A DNA stretch of 64,000 bases from positions 2,160,895-2,224,894 of the forward strand of contig CAADRB010000026.1 of NCBI GenBank assembly GCA_900708905.1, written 5' to 3'. The notes under the pieces were generated by a model. The model made no database searches, was not told the DNA's origin, and saw nothing but the letters and a program-made list of their open reading frames with translations. Of this stretch, positions 48,771-61,899 are shown in pieces (positions within the stretch are counted from its first letter, which is position 1; each line of letters opens with the position of its first letter). This DNA comes from Hymenolepis diminuta (taxonomy: Eukaryota; Platyhelminthes; Cestoda; Cyclophyllidea; Hymenolepididae). Both the position numbers and the translations under genes were made by a program.

Positions 48771-49939
48771 TCAATATAAAAGAAGGATCACTTTAAGTAT
48801 ATCCAGAATTCGTTTAGTATAGCATGTCCATATGCATTTTAAATGGATATCGACTTGATTGGAAGGATCGGTGAAAATTCAACCAACCCCAATATTTCTC
48901 TTTTATATTGAAACATGGATCTTATAAGGAACAATCAGTAATTGGCTTAGAATGCATTCATATTTTATATTATATTTCTACTAAAAAAATATTAAAAAGT
49001 TAATGTAATTTAATTTGGGATTTAATTGCTTTCATTTAGGTTTTGCAAAACAGCAGAGCAAAATTAAAACCTGGCAACTTAAAGAAAAAAAAATGGTTAT
49101 TAATTATTTCGGAAAATATTTAAAAAAGATTTTAGAACCAAAGTGATACCATAAGCAAAAGGCTTGTGGGGCCTTAATACCAAACTTTCAAATATGCAGA
49201 ATTATATTCAAAATGATGAGAGATACATTAAAAGAAACATAGTAATAAAAGTTGTATATTCGAATTCAACACGTTATTAAAAGGGAGATTTTTAATGTAA
49301 AAATATTACAAAAACTTTGTTTATTTTGAATAAAATCCTGTTAATTAAAGTACAGAAACATTAAACAGGTTTCCTTTAAGTTAAAACCCGCTATAAACTT
49401 TGTTTTAATTGAAGCAAAACTGTAAATGCATATCACGCTGCAACATGATATTAAAATATACATAAACGACAACATAAGAAATATTTATTTGATTTTATTA
49501 CACAAAAGCAAGTTAATAAACAAGAATTAAGTATAAAATCGCAGTACTTACCGGAACATTGACCATAAAATAAATTACTTTGTGTCCGAGATCGAAGAAT
49601 AAACCAATATCAAGACCTGTAAACGGAAACATTTTAGGCGGTGAGTTTCTCATGGTTGAAAGAACTGAATATTTTACTTTTATCTCTTTTACAGCCATTT
49701 TATTCAATCCCATATCTCATGAAGTTATTAAGCCGTTCAAGACGCATTTTCTTTGGAATGTGAAGAAGAAAAATTCTCTCATTGATAAGAAGTTGATTCT
49801 TATTGACTAAGCACAGCTAACGGAGTCCTGTTAACTTACATTTATAGCAATCTCCTTTCTGCTACATTAAGATTTTAAGGCTTTGAATATAATTTAGGAT
49901 CATTTTTTTCTATTAAACCAATTGAACAAAAGTAAATTT
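48771..49939. other. AT-rich sequence within copy b, nothing firm
   Basis: Open frames of 66 and 76 codons overlap on opposite strands at 49513-49810. Neither carries a recognised motif. Confidence 0.35.
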
Positions 49940-50340
49940 AAAAGCAGTCAGTAAACACTGAACATTGTGGACAAGCATTCAAAGAAACCCAGAGGACGAA
50001 TTATGAAAGTTGAATTTACGCTGATGTATTTTATGGGACAAATTGATTGTAAAAAGGAAAGTGATGGCGTGACCACACTGATTATTGCAGTAATAAAGCG
50101 TAATTTAGAAATGATGACAATACTTATTAGATGCATTACTAATATCGGTATCGTGGATGATCATAGAAATATTCGGTGAGATGGAGTATTTTAAGGAGGT
50201 TATACTACTTTATATCCATCAAAAACCCAGTGACCATGGAGATGGTGCTGAAATTATACCTAGCTGTACGCCATCAGAGTTAATAGAATGAATATTGTCA
50301 GAAAAATGTTGCCCAAAAGAGTAAAAATACCATGTCATTT
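49940..50340 (+). pseudogene. Decayed ankyrin-repeat fragment, copy b
   Basis: Three ankyrin-like units in changing frames: DGVTTLIIAVIKRNLEMM, then ITNIGIVDDHRN (50063-50172), matching DG-T-L--A---NLE----L----NI-I-D--R-N; SIKNPVTMEMVLKLYLA (about 50216-50266); and LYAIRVNRMNIVRKML (50264-50311). Frameshifts and stops separate them, and the gaps between them are too short for introns (about 20 bp), so this is pseudogene decay. The third unit's DNA aligns with 54558-54635. Confidence 0.6.
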
Positions 50341-51520
50341 AGCCAATACAAAAATTTTTCATATTTTTGATAGCATTTTGTTAACAGCTGAATTTTTATG
50401 AGAGAATGTTGGACAAAATTTCTTAAACATTTTCAGCGAGATAATAACATTTCTATTTTTTATACTATTGGCCCGTTTGAATATTTCAAGGACATAAGTA
50501 AATTGATCTACTAATTAGTTGACTTGTAGATTGTAAATGATGGCGATTCAATGTTTCACAAGCAAAATTTTAAATATTTTTTTTCGAAAAAAGACCATAA
50601 ATATTGAAAAATTTTAACTTATCTTGAAGAAACAGGAGGGTAATTATTGAGTATGCGCTGAAAAACAGTAAGAAACTCTCATGATCCTGCTAGAAGTGCT
50701 CCCAAATCATGAGAGAGATTGAAAATTGGACATTTCGATACTTTGACCAACTACAGATTTCATTTTCAGTAAATTAATGAGTTATATTGTGAAACTGAGA
50801 CATATCAAACTTTTAACAATTGACTGGGAAAATGTGATGATGCTTTACAAAATGATCATGTCCATATCCTTGATAAAAAATGCCTTGAACTGTTGAAAAT
50901 AGAAGACTAAAAGATTTCACTAATCAAAAGGCACTCTCAAAGTTAACTTTCAACAAAGCTGTCTTGATACTTTCTGAATTACTTGATGAAAAGTATGATA
51001 GAAACTGAATAACCCATGCTCGTCATGTAAGTATCTGTTTTTAAATCTCTGATTTTCGAAAATTTTGATTGGTTTTCGAGGATTTTGTCAAGCTGATAAC
51101 CCTTGTTAAACCCTTCGAATGATAGAAGCAAGTGATAAAATGACATTTGAGGATCTTACTAATGAAAATGGGTATCGAATGTGTGTAAATTGATAGATTT
51201 TCTGGTAAAAAGGTATTCCAGAATGTTTCTTCTCTCCATAAATTCCCATTTGAATACCAAATTTCATTCCTAATAGTCGTGCCTATACCAATTGCGTGAC
51301 AAGAATGAACTAAGAAACAAAGGTGCCGAATGAAAAAAAGGGACCGAAATGGAAAAGATGACCTGGAATGATAAACCAGTAAAGTCTTCGAAGTTGTCTT
51401 ATTGTATTCTAAGAATGAAGAAGAATTCATGACCAACGAATGACTTCAAGCGAATCTGAAGTCGAAGTTATCCGAAGTAGGAGCAGCTTAATAGGAGTGG
51501 TGTCATGGCGGAGTTACTAT
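50341..51520 (+). pseudogene. Coding-like continuation of copy b, unrecognised
   Basis: Alternating frames give protein-like runs: LDKKCLELLKIED (about 50870), LSKLTFNKAVLILSELLDEK (about 50936-50995), IEASDKMTFEDLTNENGY (about 51122) and GVMAELLFSC (about 51501). The composition is helical and charged. It lies where the region between ankyrin repeats and MYND domain would fall. The 131-codon antisense frame at 51041-51436 is judged incidental. Confidence 0.3.
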
Positions 51521-53460
51521 TTTCTTGTAAGACAAATATTTAATTAAATATTTTCCCTTGAGAAGTGTTTATTATTGTTAATGTTAAATATAAATATTAT
51601 TACTTATGTCTGTAATATAACCTTCGAACAACATGTTCATATTATTTGCTAGATCATAATTAAATTGATTTGGCGCCTAGCTGGCTTGTTTTTCCAGGCT
51701 TCTCCCTCTACTCTATTTGACTGGGATATTGGGCTATCGTAGAAGAATTTACATGAAGTGAGCAACCGATATTGTCTAATAGAAACAATATTTTTTACAC
51801 AACCAGGTCTCAAACTTGTTCTTTTGTCAAATTATCAGATAATCAAACCAAGGAATATCAGGCTATTTAATGATAGGATTGGTTTCTTAAAATGTTGCTA
51901 TGACATTCTATATGGAATCAATCTGTTTAAAAATAATTTTTACATTCTTACTTGAATTTATGTCTTCAGTTTCTGTTAAGTTTTACGTTTTCCACGTAAT
52001 ATTTAAATTATTGAACTTTTAGTGATTAATTACGTAAAAGAATTAAGCTAAGAATAAATTTATTGAAATTGAATTTTTTAAAATCCAGTTCTAGTTTAAG
52101 TAATTATGAAATTACTTTAATTTTCTTGAGCGTGCAGCTGAATGGACAGTTTTTGATTAAATATTCATTCTACCCTCTTTCAGTTCCGAAATATCCATGA
52201 TTGCTATCTTGACATATATATAGGTGTGTTTATAGAAATTCGAAGAAGTAACCATCTTCTTATCTAGGAAACAGTCCTGTATGTGTTACATGCTTGACAG
52301 GAAGGTAAAAGAATGTTTTGACGTGCACTGCAGAATCGATTCCATATCATCAGCATGTTACTTCCACGCCATGGCTGTGAAGTTGTCAACCGTCTGTCTT
52401 CGAAGATCAGCTACAACCCGACTAAACCCAATTCTATTTATACTAATAGATTATTAATAACATCAATAAATGGTCCCATTTGGTTTGATCTAGTTACTAG
52501 GCTAATCTTCTCTAGTTAAACCTCTGCCTTCTCTCACTGGGGTCAGAAAAAATGTACCGCATTCTTTAGCGCAGCTTTAACAACACTTTAAAGCTATGAT
52601 ATGCCTGTCTCTTGCACTTTTTTTCAATAATTTCTTGAAGATAAAAGGAATTAACTCACAATTGCAGGCTTTTGAGGGAGTGACTTATCTAGACGTAATT
52701 GAGAAGTCTATAGCACGATGATGCAAAATAAACCGTGATTTTGCATACAAAAACGGATTATATGTATGCATAATTTGCTAATTTTTCATTTGTCATTTAA
52801 ATTAGCATGCAGGGGTGATTTAATCATCCTATGGTGACTTGTTTGCAATTTGAGTTACGGGATTTTTTAATAACTCATTAGGTAATATTAAATACTTAAA
52901 TGTGATATTTGTTTCGAAGGTGACAATACGTTTGCAGCTGTTTCAAGTACCCACACCAAATTTTAAACGGGTTAAAGGACGACTTACCTGTGTGGATATA
53001 CGTTGCATCCGATTAGAATACTTCTTCATCTCAGATAGATGACCGCAGGTTTATTTAAACAAGTGCGTCTGCCCAAGTCTATACAAAAGAAACTATAATG
53101 CTGAAATTTAAGAACTGAGGGATGTGTTTTTAATTAAATCAGCCTTATATTGATAACTTATCGGTCAGTCTTTATTGAAAGGTAACAGATAAAGGCTGTC
53201 CAAGGTACTGATTTACTGGGGAGAGCAAAAGAGACGTATTAGTTAAAAAGACGAAAAACGAACTCTGGAGAAACCATTTCACACCACTGCTAATGAATGA
53301 GAAAACATGAAAATAAGGATAATTAAAATCTCATCTACCAGAAATCGTTAAATGCAATTTGACCAAATATATGGCATCCAAGAGAAAAAGGATCAGAGAG
53401 AAAGAATAAGAAAGTAAAATGTTGCTTTCAGTAAATAAATCTGTTCATTGTCTCAATGAA
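51521..53460. other. AT-rich sequence, nothing firm
   Basis: A GC-richer part at 52290-52450 has short open runs without a recognised motif. No other feature. Confidence 0.4.
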
Positions 53461-53650
53461 ATATTTAAATATTTGTCTAATGAGGAAAAGTTTGCCTGCG
53501 AAAGAGGATGAGAAGGCAAAGGTTTGTTTTAATTGCAGCGTAACCACTGGGAAACTTAGCCCATAGAATGGGAGTAAAATAACTTTGTAAAGAGAATAAA
53601 AAACCTTAAATAAAATGCATACCACGACTTATCAACATAGTATGACATGT
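53461..53650 (+). pseudogene. Decayed MYND zinc-finger-like fragment
   Basis: One frame reads KAKVCFNCSVTTGKLSP, stop, NGSKITL, stop, RE, stop, KTLNKMHTTTY (53512-53628). MYND fingers follow C-x2-C, seven to ten residues, C-x2-C-K, Y-C-x2-x-C-Q, W, H. The CFNC pair, the -GSK-ITL- core and the KTLN-KMH end fit, with stops or Ser where Cys or Tyr belong. The call is moderate because three of the expected Cys are lost. It lies 3.2 kb downstream of ankyrin copy b, as expected for an ANK-MYND protein. Confidence 0.4.
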
Positions 53651-54369
53651 TTAAGGCTGAAAGTTTTAAGCAATTTTTCAATCTCACGATCACAAACTAG
53701 TACAAACCCTATTAATAGAAAGTAGATGACATGGAGATATGCAGATTTAGCAAGTATAGAAATATATATCTTTACGTAAACTGAAAATTTTAGACTCACT
53801 TTAATTAAAATAAGGAAGAACGAGATGAAAAAATGCGGAGAAACCAGATAACTTTTGACTTTATATTAGATGATATCAGTGCCAGAATAATATTAACTAA
53901 TTTATTAATTAATTAATCTTAAAATATGTAAATTTATATTTTCTTAACGGATAACTCTAGCCTTCCTAGACTTATCTAGAGATAGCTGAATAATTAACGC
54001 TTTCGGAAATACTCAGCTGCAATACGTAGATTATATTCGTTTGCATAAGTGTGAATAAAACCCAATTTCACTTAATAACCTTTCAGTAATTCATTTTTAT
54101 TACATTCAACTACGAAAAATTTATTTCAAATATTCAAATGTTTTTCAATTATATCCTGTGCGAGACTTGACCTCATTGGAATCACATTTATTTTATTTCG
54201 TACCCAGCTTTACAATTTAAACTCAACATTTTTGCTCAATTAGATTGAAAATAACTTAATATAAGTTTGTGACAAAACATTTAAGTGTTCTAAGTCAAAT
54301 TCTAAGTGTGCATTAAATATTTATAATTTGACTGCTTTAAATGATTACTCATCAACTAATTAAAAGCAT

Positions 54370-55040
54370 TCAGGAGATACCGATTCAAGTTCACAATATT
54401 ATTTGCCATGGGAGGTGATCATAGAGATTCTTTCCAGATGAAGCAGAACCTGGAGCACCTGCCTTCGCAAAAGTTGAATCTGGAAAAATGATATTTCATT
54501 ATTCCTGTGAAGTGGAGCATTTTGAAGGAGTGAAGCAGAGATCATCCTGCATTCATACCAATGACCTACGCGATTAGAGCAAATTGATATGATATTGTCC
54601 GATTCATGTTACGCAATTGTGTTCGCATGTGATAAAAACACCATGTATTTTTCAAAATTGAACTACTTATGTCTATTTAGTGGTAATTAGAAAGACAATT
54701 TTAATAGGCATATGCACACTTTTAGACCAATCTGTATATTGTTAGACTGCAACTAGATTCTATCGACCGATTCATCGATAATTCAAATAAAATAAATTCT
54801 TTGCTAATTGATGCCATTCAGGGGACCGATGACGGTGCCTGTCCCAATTTAGCGGGCGACATGCGTAACGTCCCATGTTTTTAGCCACAAAGAAGAAAAG
54901 TCTGATGTGGCATAAATTTATAAGTTACTAATTCAGACGGAAATACATCACTCATGAAGGCAGTGAAAAAGGAGAAAAACAGATTGCCATGCAAATTATC
55001 TTCGCTGGTTTGTCAGTATAAATTTTGTGAGATCATTTTA
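54370..55040 (+). pseudogene. Decayed ankyrin-repeat fragment, copy c
   Basis: PMTYAIRAN, stop, YDIVRFMLRNCVRM (54558-54635) parallels LYAIRVNRMNIVRKMLPKRV of copy b in both protein and DNA. Further on, NSDGNTSLMKAVKKEKNR (54930-54983) is a clear ankyrin-repeat start (DG-T-L--AV). Stops and frame changes separate the units. Confidence 0.55.
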
Positions 55041-56470
55041 TTCAAGTGCAGATATTAAAGTTGTAAATACGGGCACAAATAAGATTTTCATGGAAAGAAT
55101 ATTCGAAAAATGATGAATGAATTAATAAGTTAACATTCTCAATCTTGCGTATTGGCTATTTTGGAATAACTTAAAATATATTGGCTATAATTTTGGGAGA
55201 TTTTATAACTTTAATACACCATACCTGAAATGGTTTTATCATCTGTTATATAATATATTATTATCATTATTATATGTAAAAGTCTTTACCATGAGTAGCC
55301 AATAAATTTTAAATTATTCAGCTAAAACTTTAGTAAACTTCCAAATCAGTTTTGCGTCAGAGTGTTTTAAATTCCAAATTTTATTTAATCTAATTTTAAG
55401 TTCTTGGATTTCATTCTCACATGTACTAATGCTGTTTAAATGCATACAGAAAATGTTAAAATATTTGAAATATTGCTTGTAATCAGCAAGTCAGTATTTT
55501 CGATGATGAGTGAATTGGTGTGAAGACAATTGGTTTACAAAGATGGCATACTTTGTTCTATACGGACTTGTGAAAAAACGGCTTTGACAAATAATAAGAA
55601 GCTATTTTGGTCCGCGGTATTGGTGATCTTTTCTCCCTGGTTCAAAATTCTAAGTGATATTGTTGTTTCCGTGGCTTTTTTGATGAAAACTGTATTGAAT
55701 CTAATAAAAAACGTTAAGGATGACATTCCGATATGTGGCATTTAAGACGACAGGAAGTTTGATGTTTCAAATCCTGGTTCATCTCAACATCTAGGAACTA
55801 GTGATTTCGTCTATATTACAAAATCAGTATCGTCTTTTTTGCCAGCATTCGCATACATTTGAAAACTTCACTGCTTTCTCTCGAATTCATTTGATATGTG
55901 GATTAAGGCTTTTTAAGACAGTAAGTCGTTTTGGGTGAAGCTAAATTCTATAGACTCTTGACCTATTTCCTTTGTAAAAACTTTTTCTCTAGTTCTTTTT
56001 GATAATTGAAGACAAAATGTATTTCAGAGTAAGAGCACTGAGGGTAGTAGCTCATGGAAAGGTTATTTTTGGCAAAACCTTAGCTACTGGATTTCTCAGA
56101 GCAATCATTTTCCACATGCCATGGCTCTGCAAAGGTGCTATCTCAGGATTAGCATTTTCTTGGTATTTAGAAGAGTCTCAAAACCGTTGTTATCGAAATC
56201 CATGGTTTTAGCGTAAACAGGCTACAATAGAGAACTGTTTCTGTAAATTTCCTGATAAGGTTTACGTTTACTTGGACTAATATTTGTTTATATTTTAAAA
56301 TCAATTAACAGTTGTTGGTTGGCTTTACTGATGTTACCAGTTACGAGATCTGTTGCCTTCCCATCTACACTGATTTACAGCTCTAGATATGTGTAAGAAT
56401 TTGCTTATTAAATTTTATATTTTTCTACAGTTGGCCAGTGCATATTTTATTTCTTGAAACTTCGGTTTAC
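55041..56470. other. AT-rich sequence with two unrecognised open stretches
   Basis: Plus frames at 55530-55745 (71 codons, hydrophobic) and 55999-56211 (70 codons) are open but carry no motif I know. Confidence 0.3.
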
Positions 56471-56483
56471 CAACTTCAGATCT

Positions 56484-56801
56484 TCACCTGTTTGGCTTTA
56501 CTTGAGCCGTTTTCAAACGTTTCCGTTGGGGATTCTTGATCAGCGATTTGTACTTGCCTTTTTCGTGATGACTCCAATTTTCTCTGTTAAGTTCAACTAC
56601 GAGACTATCGGTGTAGACGTTTGATTCTCGCGACTTCTCTATCGTTCTTCTACCACTGTTTCCAGTTTTCTTCTCCTCAATTCCAAAATTGTATTCGTGA
56701 AATTGATACATGTACTTATAGTAATAAAAATAATATTCCATAATTGTGAAATATTTTTCATAAAAACGAAAGCCATGCTTTATAATAGAGCAGACTTTCA
56801 T
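56484..56801 (-). other. Exon-like ORF on the minus strand, unrecognised
   Basis: 105 codons, GC-richer at 56484-56690 than the surroundings. The C-terminal part is charged and protein-like: SRESNVYTDSLVVELNREN, HHEKGKYKSLIKNPQRKR, TAQVKPN. The frame ends at a possible donor AACAG|GTGAAG (about 56488/56487). No domain recognised. Could be an exon of a minus-strand gene or part of a mobile element. Confidence 0.3.
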
Positions 56802-57176
56802 ATTCTATTTACTCTTTATCAAAACTCATATTTACATCAATTGTACTCTGACAATGTACACTTTTCACACATCCATTCATTTTAAATAGAAGAGCAGGAA
56901 AAAGTAACCATCCGTCAACAAGTCCTAAAATTTTGAAACTGAAACAATTTCTATGGATGCCAAAAATAGTTTTATTACAATATTATGACAATTTATTGTC
57001 ATCAGGATGGTGAATAACCTAAATATAGATAAAATATAAACGATAGATGGTAAAGGGCTTCTTTAAAGTAAATCCCATTGGCCATACCTATAAAATGCAT
57101 AAATATTTGCAAACAGCAACCTTCAGCAGATTTTGAAACAGTGTTATTTCACTTGATTATGGCATCGTGCAGTCGG

Positions 57177-57650
57177 CTATGCACTACAATATAGAAGGAG
57201 TAAAGTATCTGGTATTTCTCTGGCTAATCTATTAATATTCATAGTGTTAGTAGTAATGAAGAGAGTACCGTTGTAGTAGGTAGCAATAATAATAATAACA
57301 TTCTTCGAGGTAAGAAGCAGGTAGATCAATGAGATAGGATGATCACTGAATTCGTTCAATGTGGAGTTTGCCGAGATTGACACAGATAGTGCCTGGCTGT
57401 GAGTAATCGGGAAAGATCTACCCAGTTTGATAGAAGCAAAGGGAAATTAGAGATAAGAATTGATGACTAGGTGTTCCTGCTGGGGAGTCATCGCAACTGG
57501 ATCCACCAGAACTGCCACTTTCATTAAGGAAATTTTGAAGCCAGTGTCACTGTTCTTATAATTCCGCAGGGTTAAACGACTTATTGAGAATGGAGAGCAA
57601 ATTTTAACTTGAGATGTATTTAGTAACTTCAAAGAAGAAGTAAAAATCAC
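57177..57650 (-). other. Minus-strand open frame broken by one stop, unrecognised
   Basis: About 157 codons in one frame with a single TAA at 57447-57449. Includes KVAVLVDPVAMTPQQEHLV and NEFSDHPISLIYLLLTSK. An ATT-repeat (57279-57298) encodes an Ile run. Unusually open for this DNA, but with no domain I recognise; its plus strand also has partly open frames. Confidence 0.25.
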
Positions 57651-57842
57651 CGAAGTGTACCTCTGAAATCCACTCGCCTACCTTAGTTGAATACGAGAGA
57701 TATAATTCCGGTTAAAAGTGAAAGCTACATTAAAAAATTTTCCAGTTTTGTTTATAAAGGTTAAATACGGTAAAAGAAGTGTCAAAATTGATATTTTTAC
57801 AACCTTTATGCACCTTCTGCTTTATTTAATATTAACTTTATA

Positions 57843-58216
57843 ATGAGTTTTGAGGAATATCTAGAATCCTCTCTGCGATATATTTGTCATTTGATTAGCA
57901 TTAAGGATGATCCCGCAGTACTACTGTTAAAGTTACTGGAAAACAAAAGAAGAGGTTGAAAAATATTTTGAAGTCAAAAATATTTTGGAGACACTAAATC
58001 TTTCATATTTTCCTGATATATTTTTTGCATATTGAGGAAAATAAATGTGATTGTATTGGTCTTAATTAAGAAAAAATAACGACTCACAAGAGATTGAGTG
58101 AATATAATGATATGTGGGACAGATGTTACATCAGAGCAGACCTATTGGGCATTGCGTTGTTAGCGCTGAGATCTCAAGGGTTATCTGACCGAAGAGCTCT
58201 TGCAAATTTACTCTGA
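57843..58216 (+). pseudogene. Coding-like fragments, unrecognised
   Basis: ATG at 57843 opens 38 codons (ICHLISIKDDPAVLLLKLL), and a shifted frame continues EEVEKYFEVKNILETLNLSY (about 57948-58008). After a gap, 44 stop-free codons at 58082-58213 include IRADLLGIALLALRSQGLSD. Helical, Leu-rich character. The position downstream of ankyrin copy c suggests, but does not prove, that it belongs to the same decayed family. Confidence 0.3.
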
Positions 58217-61200
58217 AAGGTTATTCAAAGATCTTCTTTGGTCATCAATCGTACTTAGATCAAACATAAAGGAAATGTGACATGATCACACTAGAAAATT
58301 AAGATGACAATAACAGTAGGTGATCACGCGGACTGGTAATCAAAGGTTTAATAAAAGATTAAGAGAGGCCAATTTAAACTGACACATTTCAAAAGATTAT
58401 TTACTATGAAATATCTGACGTTTCATGGCAGAATGGTGAAATAAATAAGTCAGCTAATAAAAACAATTGGTTCCATATTTGCCAATGAAGTCAAACTGTC
58501 TAATTTTTATACAGCTACAGGCTCCAAAAGAGATAAAAATTAGATATTTTTTTGACCTCGTTCATTTACTATCAATGATATAGAAATCATTTATTCACTA
58601 TAATTATGCAGCAGTTGGTCAGAAAAAATGGAACAAACCATTTCCGTCAATCAGCTTTAATTTCCTGATGTGCCATAACTTGATTAATTAGACAGCCGAC
58701 AGATTAATGAATGGTGATGATGGGAAGTCTTGTATCTAGCCTACGGCGTAGAATTTGCATCTCAATGGTGTGCAGTCAGTCAATCTTTTCTTATGCATAA
58801 AATAGCAGTGTTTTGTCTTCTTGGTGAATGTAATTCAAATAAATGTCACCAAAAGTTTAGCCCCAATTTACAGAAAAGTTCACGACCTTATATTTGGGTA
58901 AAGTGATTACAAAACAGCGCCTAATAGGTGAGAATCTTTAATCACACAAAACAAGTACCAACTAAATGAGATTCACATGGTAATAAAACATCCGTTTTTT
59001 AAATGCAAATACTTAAAAAAAGAAGAAATAGGAAATCAAATGATATATGTGCTAAAATTGTAAAAACTGCATTTCATTTTAATCAAAAACAAATAAAATG
59101 CTATTTAATAGAAGTTATTTGATTCCATCGGTGAGAATGTAAATGAAAATTACTACTCCTTATATGATATTTAAGTATACTCTGCTATTTTATAGCACAC
59201 CGTTAAAAAGATTCTGAAATTAACGACATAAATTTCAGGACTTAATATACTTTCTCCAACGTCATTAGTGAAAATAAGAATTTATTTTCATATTTGGACA
59301 GTTATTTTTTGACAAATTTTAATTAAGCCTTTGAAAAATGACAAAATATTTTATTGAGCTGAAAATAGCTCCTAAAGAACAATTCTGTTTTCTTAATTAA
59401 TTTTTAAAAATCGTACAAATGATGTAAAACTCTGAAAATTTTCCATAGGTCTGCAAAATAATCCTACAAATTATTTATTTTAGACGGTTTACTGGCTTAA
59501 AAATGAATTGCAATGATAATGATCAGTTTATAAAACCAAAAATTGGTGGAATTTTAATTATTAAGAACACAAACAAGAAGTTGCAGAGAAAAGACAGATC
59601 ACAACGAAACGTAAATTGATGTTTATCTAAATTGCTTGCAAAGATTGTGTGTATTTTGAGTAGTAAGAACTAAATTCAAATAGTTTCCAGAAGATCGAAA
59701 TATTCTACAACAAATTCCTAAGGATCCTACGAGTTCGTATTTCTAAAAGACTTCAAGGTGATAACTAGCCTTCCAATAAAGAGTCTCTATTATATTCTGC
59801 AGAAATTGTCCAGTCAAACAAAATTGTAAATGAAACTTTTACATTTTTCAAAATCTAAATGGTAAAGAATCATATACAATGCAAGAAAAAAATCCAGAAG
59901 AAAATAATAGATCGCATATTTTACAAAGAGGATTGTAGACCTAATTTGATCCGTTAGGATTGAATTAACTAGCCAGTAAGTAGACGAGCTTCCGAAAAAT
60001 TGTACCTGATTATTGTTTGATGTGGCATCATTCGTAGCAATCTCCACAATTAAAATTAATGATTGCTCCTTAGTAAATATATATTATAGAAAATGAAGGC
60101 TCATTTTCCAAACTGAATATGAAAAGATATAAAACCGCAAAGAAATATTTCATTTGCCTCACATTTTTGATTGAAGTGTATTACTTTATTTAAACAAATT
60201 TTCTGTTTCATCCTGCTAAGCTGCTCATTAATTAAGCTACATAAAGCCAAAACTTGAACTCTGATTTAGAGAATAGAAATCACAAAATATGGAAATAAAA
60301 ACAACAATATTTAAAATTCAGCATATAAAAACGTGCCTTATTGACGATACTTCAGGAAAGTTAAAATTCGCGTTTGTTCAAGCTGCCTAATATGGAGAAA
60401 TTTCGATTCCGATTTATTACTGAAATTGAAGTTTTTCAGATAAAAAGCTAAAAACATTATTAACGGTTGACATTAAAAGTAAATTTCGACGTCATTAGGG
60501 TTTACATGTTTCTTTTTAAAATTCAACGGGTGAAGTTTGAATAAATTTATTTATTAAGGGAGGATTTTGTAGTAAGTACTGCTATAAGTATAATTTAGAC
60601 AAATAAACAAATGGATCCCCAAAACCCTAGATCAGAATAAGACTGGTTAATGACAATTAACACTTAAAGATGAGGGCTACGTTTAGCATTAATTTAACCA
60701 ATTAACAGTTAATGTTTCCTTAATATCTACCGCAGTTAAAAGTTTTATCTGATTATCCTGTCAAGTTTTTTATTTATGAAATATATTTAAAATTTTATGT
60801 TTGAATGAGCTAAACCATATTTGATGAAAGAATTTTTCCAGTGTTTCAAACATAAAATTTTCTCTTTAATAATACGGTGGCGACGTATAAAAATATTGAC
60901 CAGTTAGGGTAATTCAATGTATCTAAATCGAGAACATTTTTCCTAATAACAATGATTTTATCAGGTGAGAACTCATTAGATTTCAATCAAAATGAGCTTA
61001 CTTAACTCTCACTTTTATCATCTACACGTAGTAACTGCAGTGTATTGCGTGAATGTTTTTGTATTTAACCAGAACATTTAGCAGACGTCCATCTACACGA
61101 TCCTTCAAAAAAGGAGGGGATATGTCTGTGGTGAATCGCAATGTGTATTTTTGTTCGGTCATATTCCGAAGGAGTGCATTATAAGTATATTCAGTATTTT

Positions 61201-61899
61201 AAAATTTTATCCAAAAGTACATTCTTTTATGTCTAATATAAGCTGAAACCTATCGTAGTTAATCAACATGGGTAGCTGATTCAATTATGAATATTTAAAT
61301 ATTTTTTAATAGCTAAAAAATGGTTATACAGTAATACTTTCACTCAGTAAGAGGGAAACAGGAAATCAGAATCATATATTTACCTGCTTTTGGTCACTAT
61401 GCCATCTGAAAATGAATATTCAATTCAATTAAACATTATTTTTTATGATTCATATATTCCTTTGTCACAGAGATCAATCAATTTTGTGATTTTGACTAAG
61501 ATTTCAGATCAAAATCGTATCTTTTAAATATTTTACCATTCTTACAAATATAAAAATATATTAAAAAAAGCAGAATTCCGCAATATAATGTTCAAGAATT
61601 AAAACGGTATTCTTTTAAAGAATCATGTAGAAGGAGATTTAGATGATCTCAACGCTTTTTACAAATTATGCCTTTTTATCTCGTCTGCGACTTATAAAAA
61701 AGGGTATATTCTAAGTTATTAAAGAGGCAATGAATTAGGTGCATTCGGAGATTTAAATTTATTCCATAACTTAGGCTGTCATAGAAGTAAAATGTAATGA
61801 AGTGAGATGTAACAATGCTTTATCATGGGAACAATCGTAATTAAAATAGATGCGTTGCTTATGAATGAAATCAACCGCAAAGTTTTAGAAATGGACAGT
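58217..61899. other. AT-rich intergenic block, nothing recognised
   Basis: No coding motif, no clear repeat. Short open frames only. Confidence 0.5.

Noticed and set aside
51041..51436. 131-codon minus-strand open frame, the longest non-gap ORF outside the named genes and the decayed Gypsy element
   Set aside because: Ser/Phe/Ile-rich, no motif. The plus strand in the same place has coding-like runs continuing from the ankyrin fragment, so the antisense frame is probably incidental.
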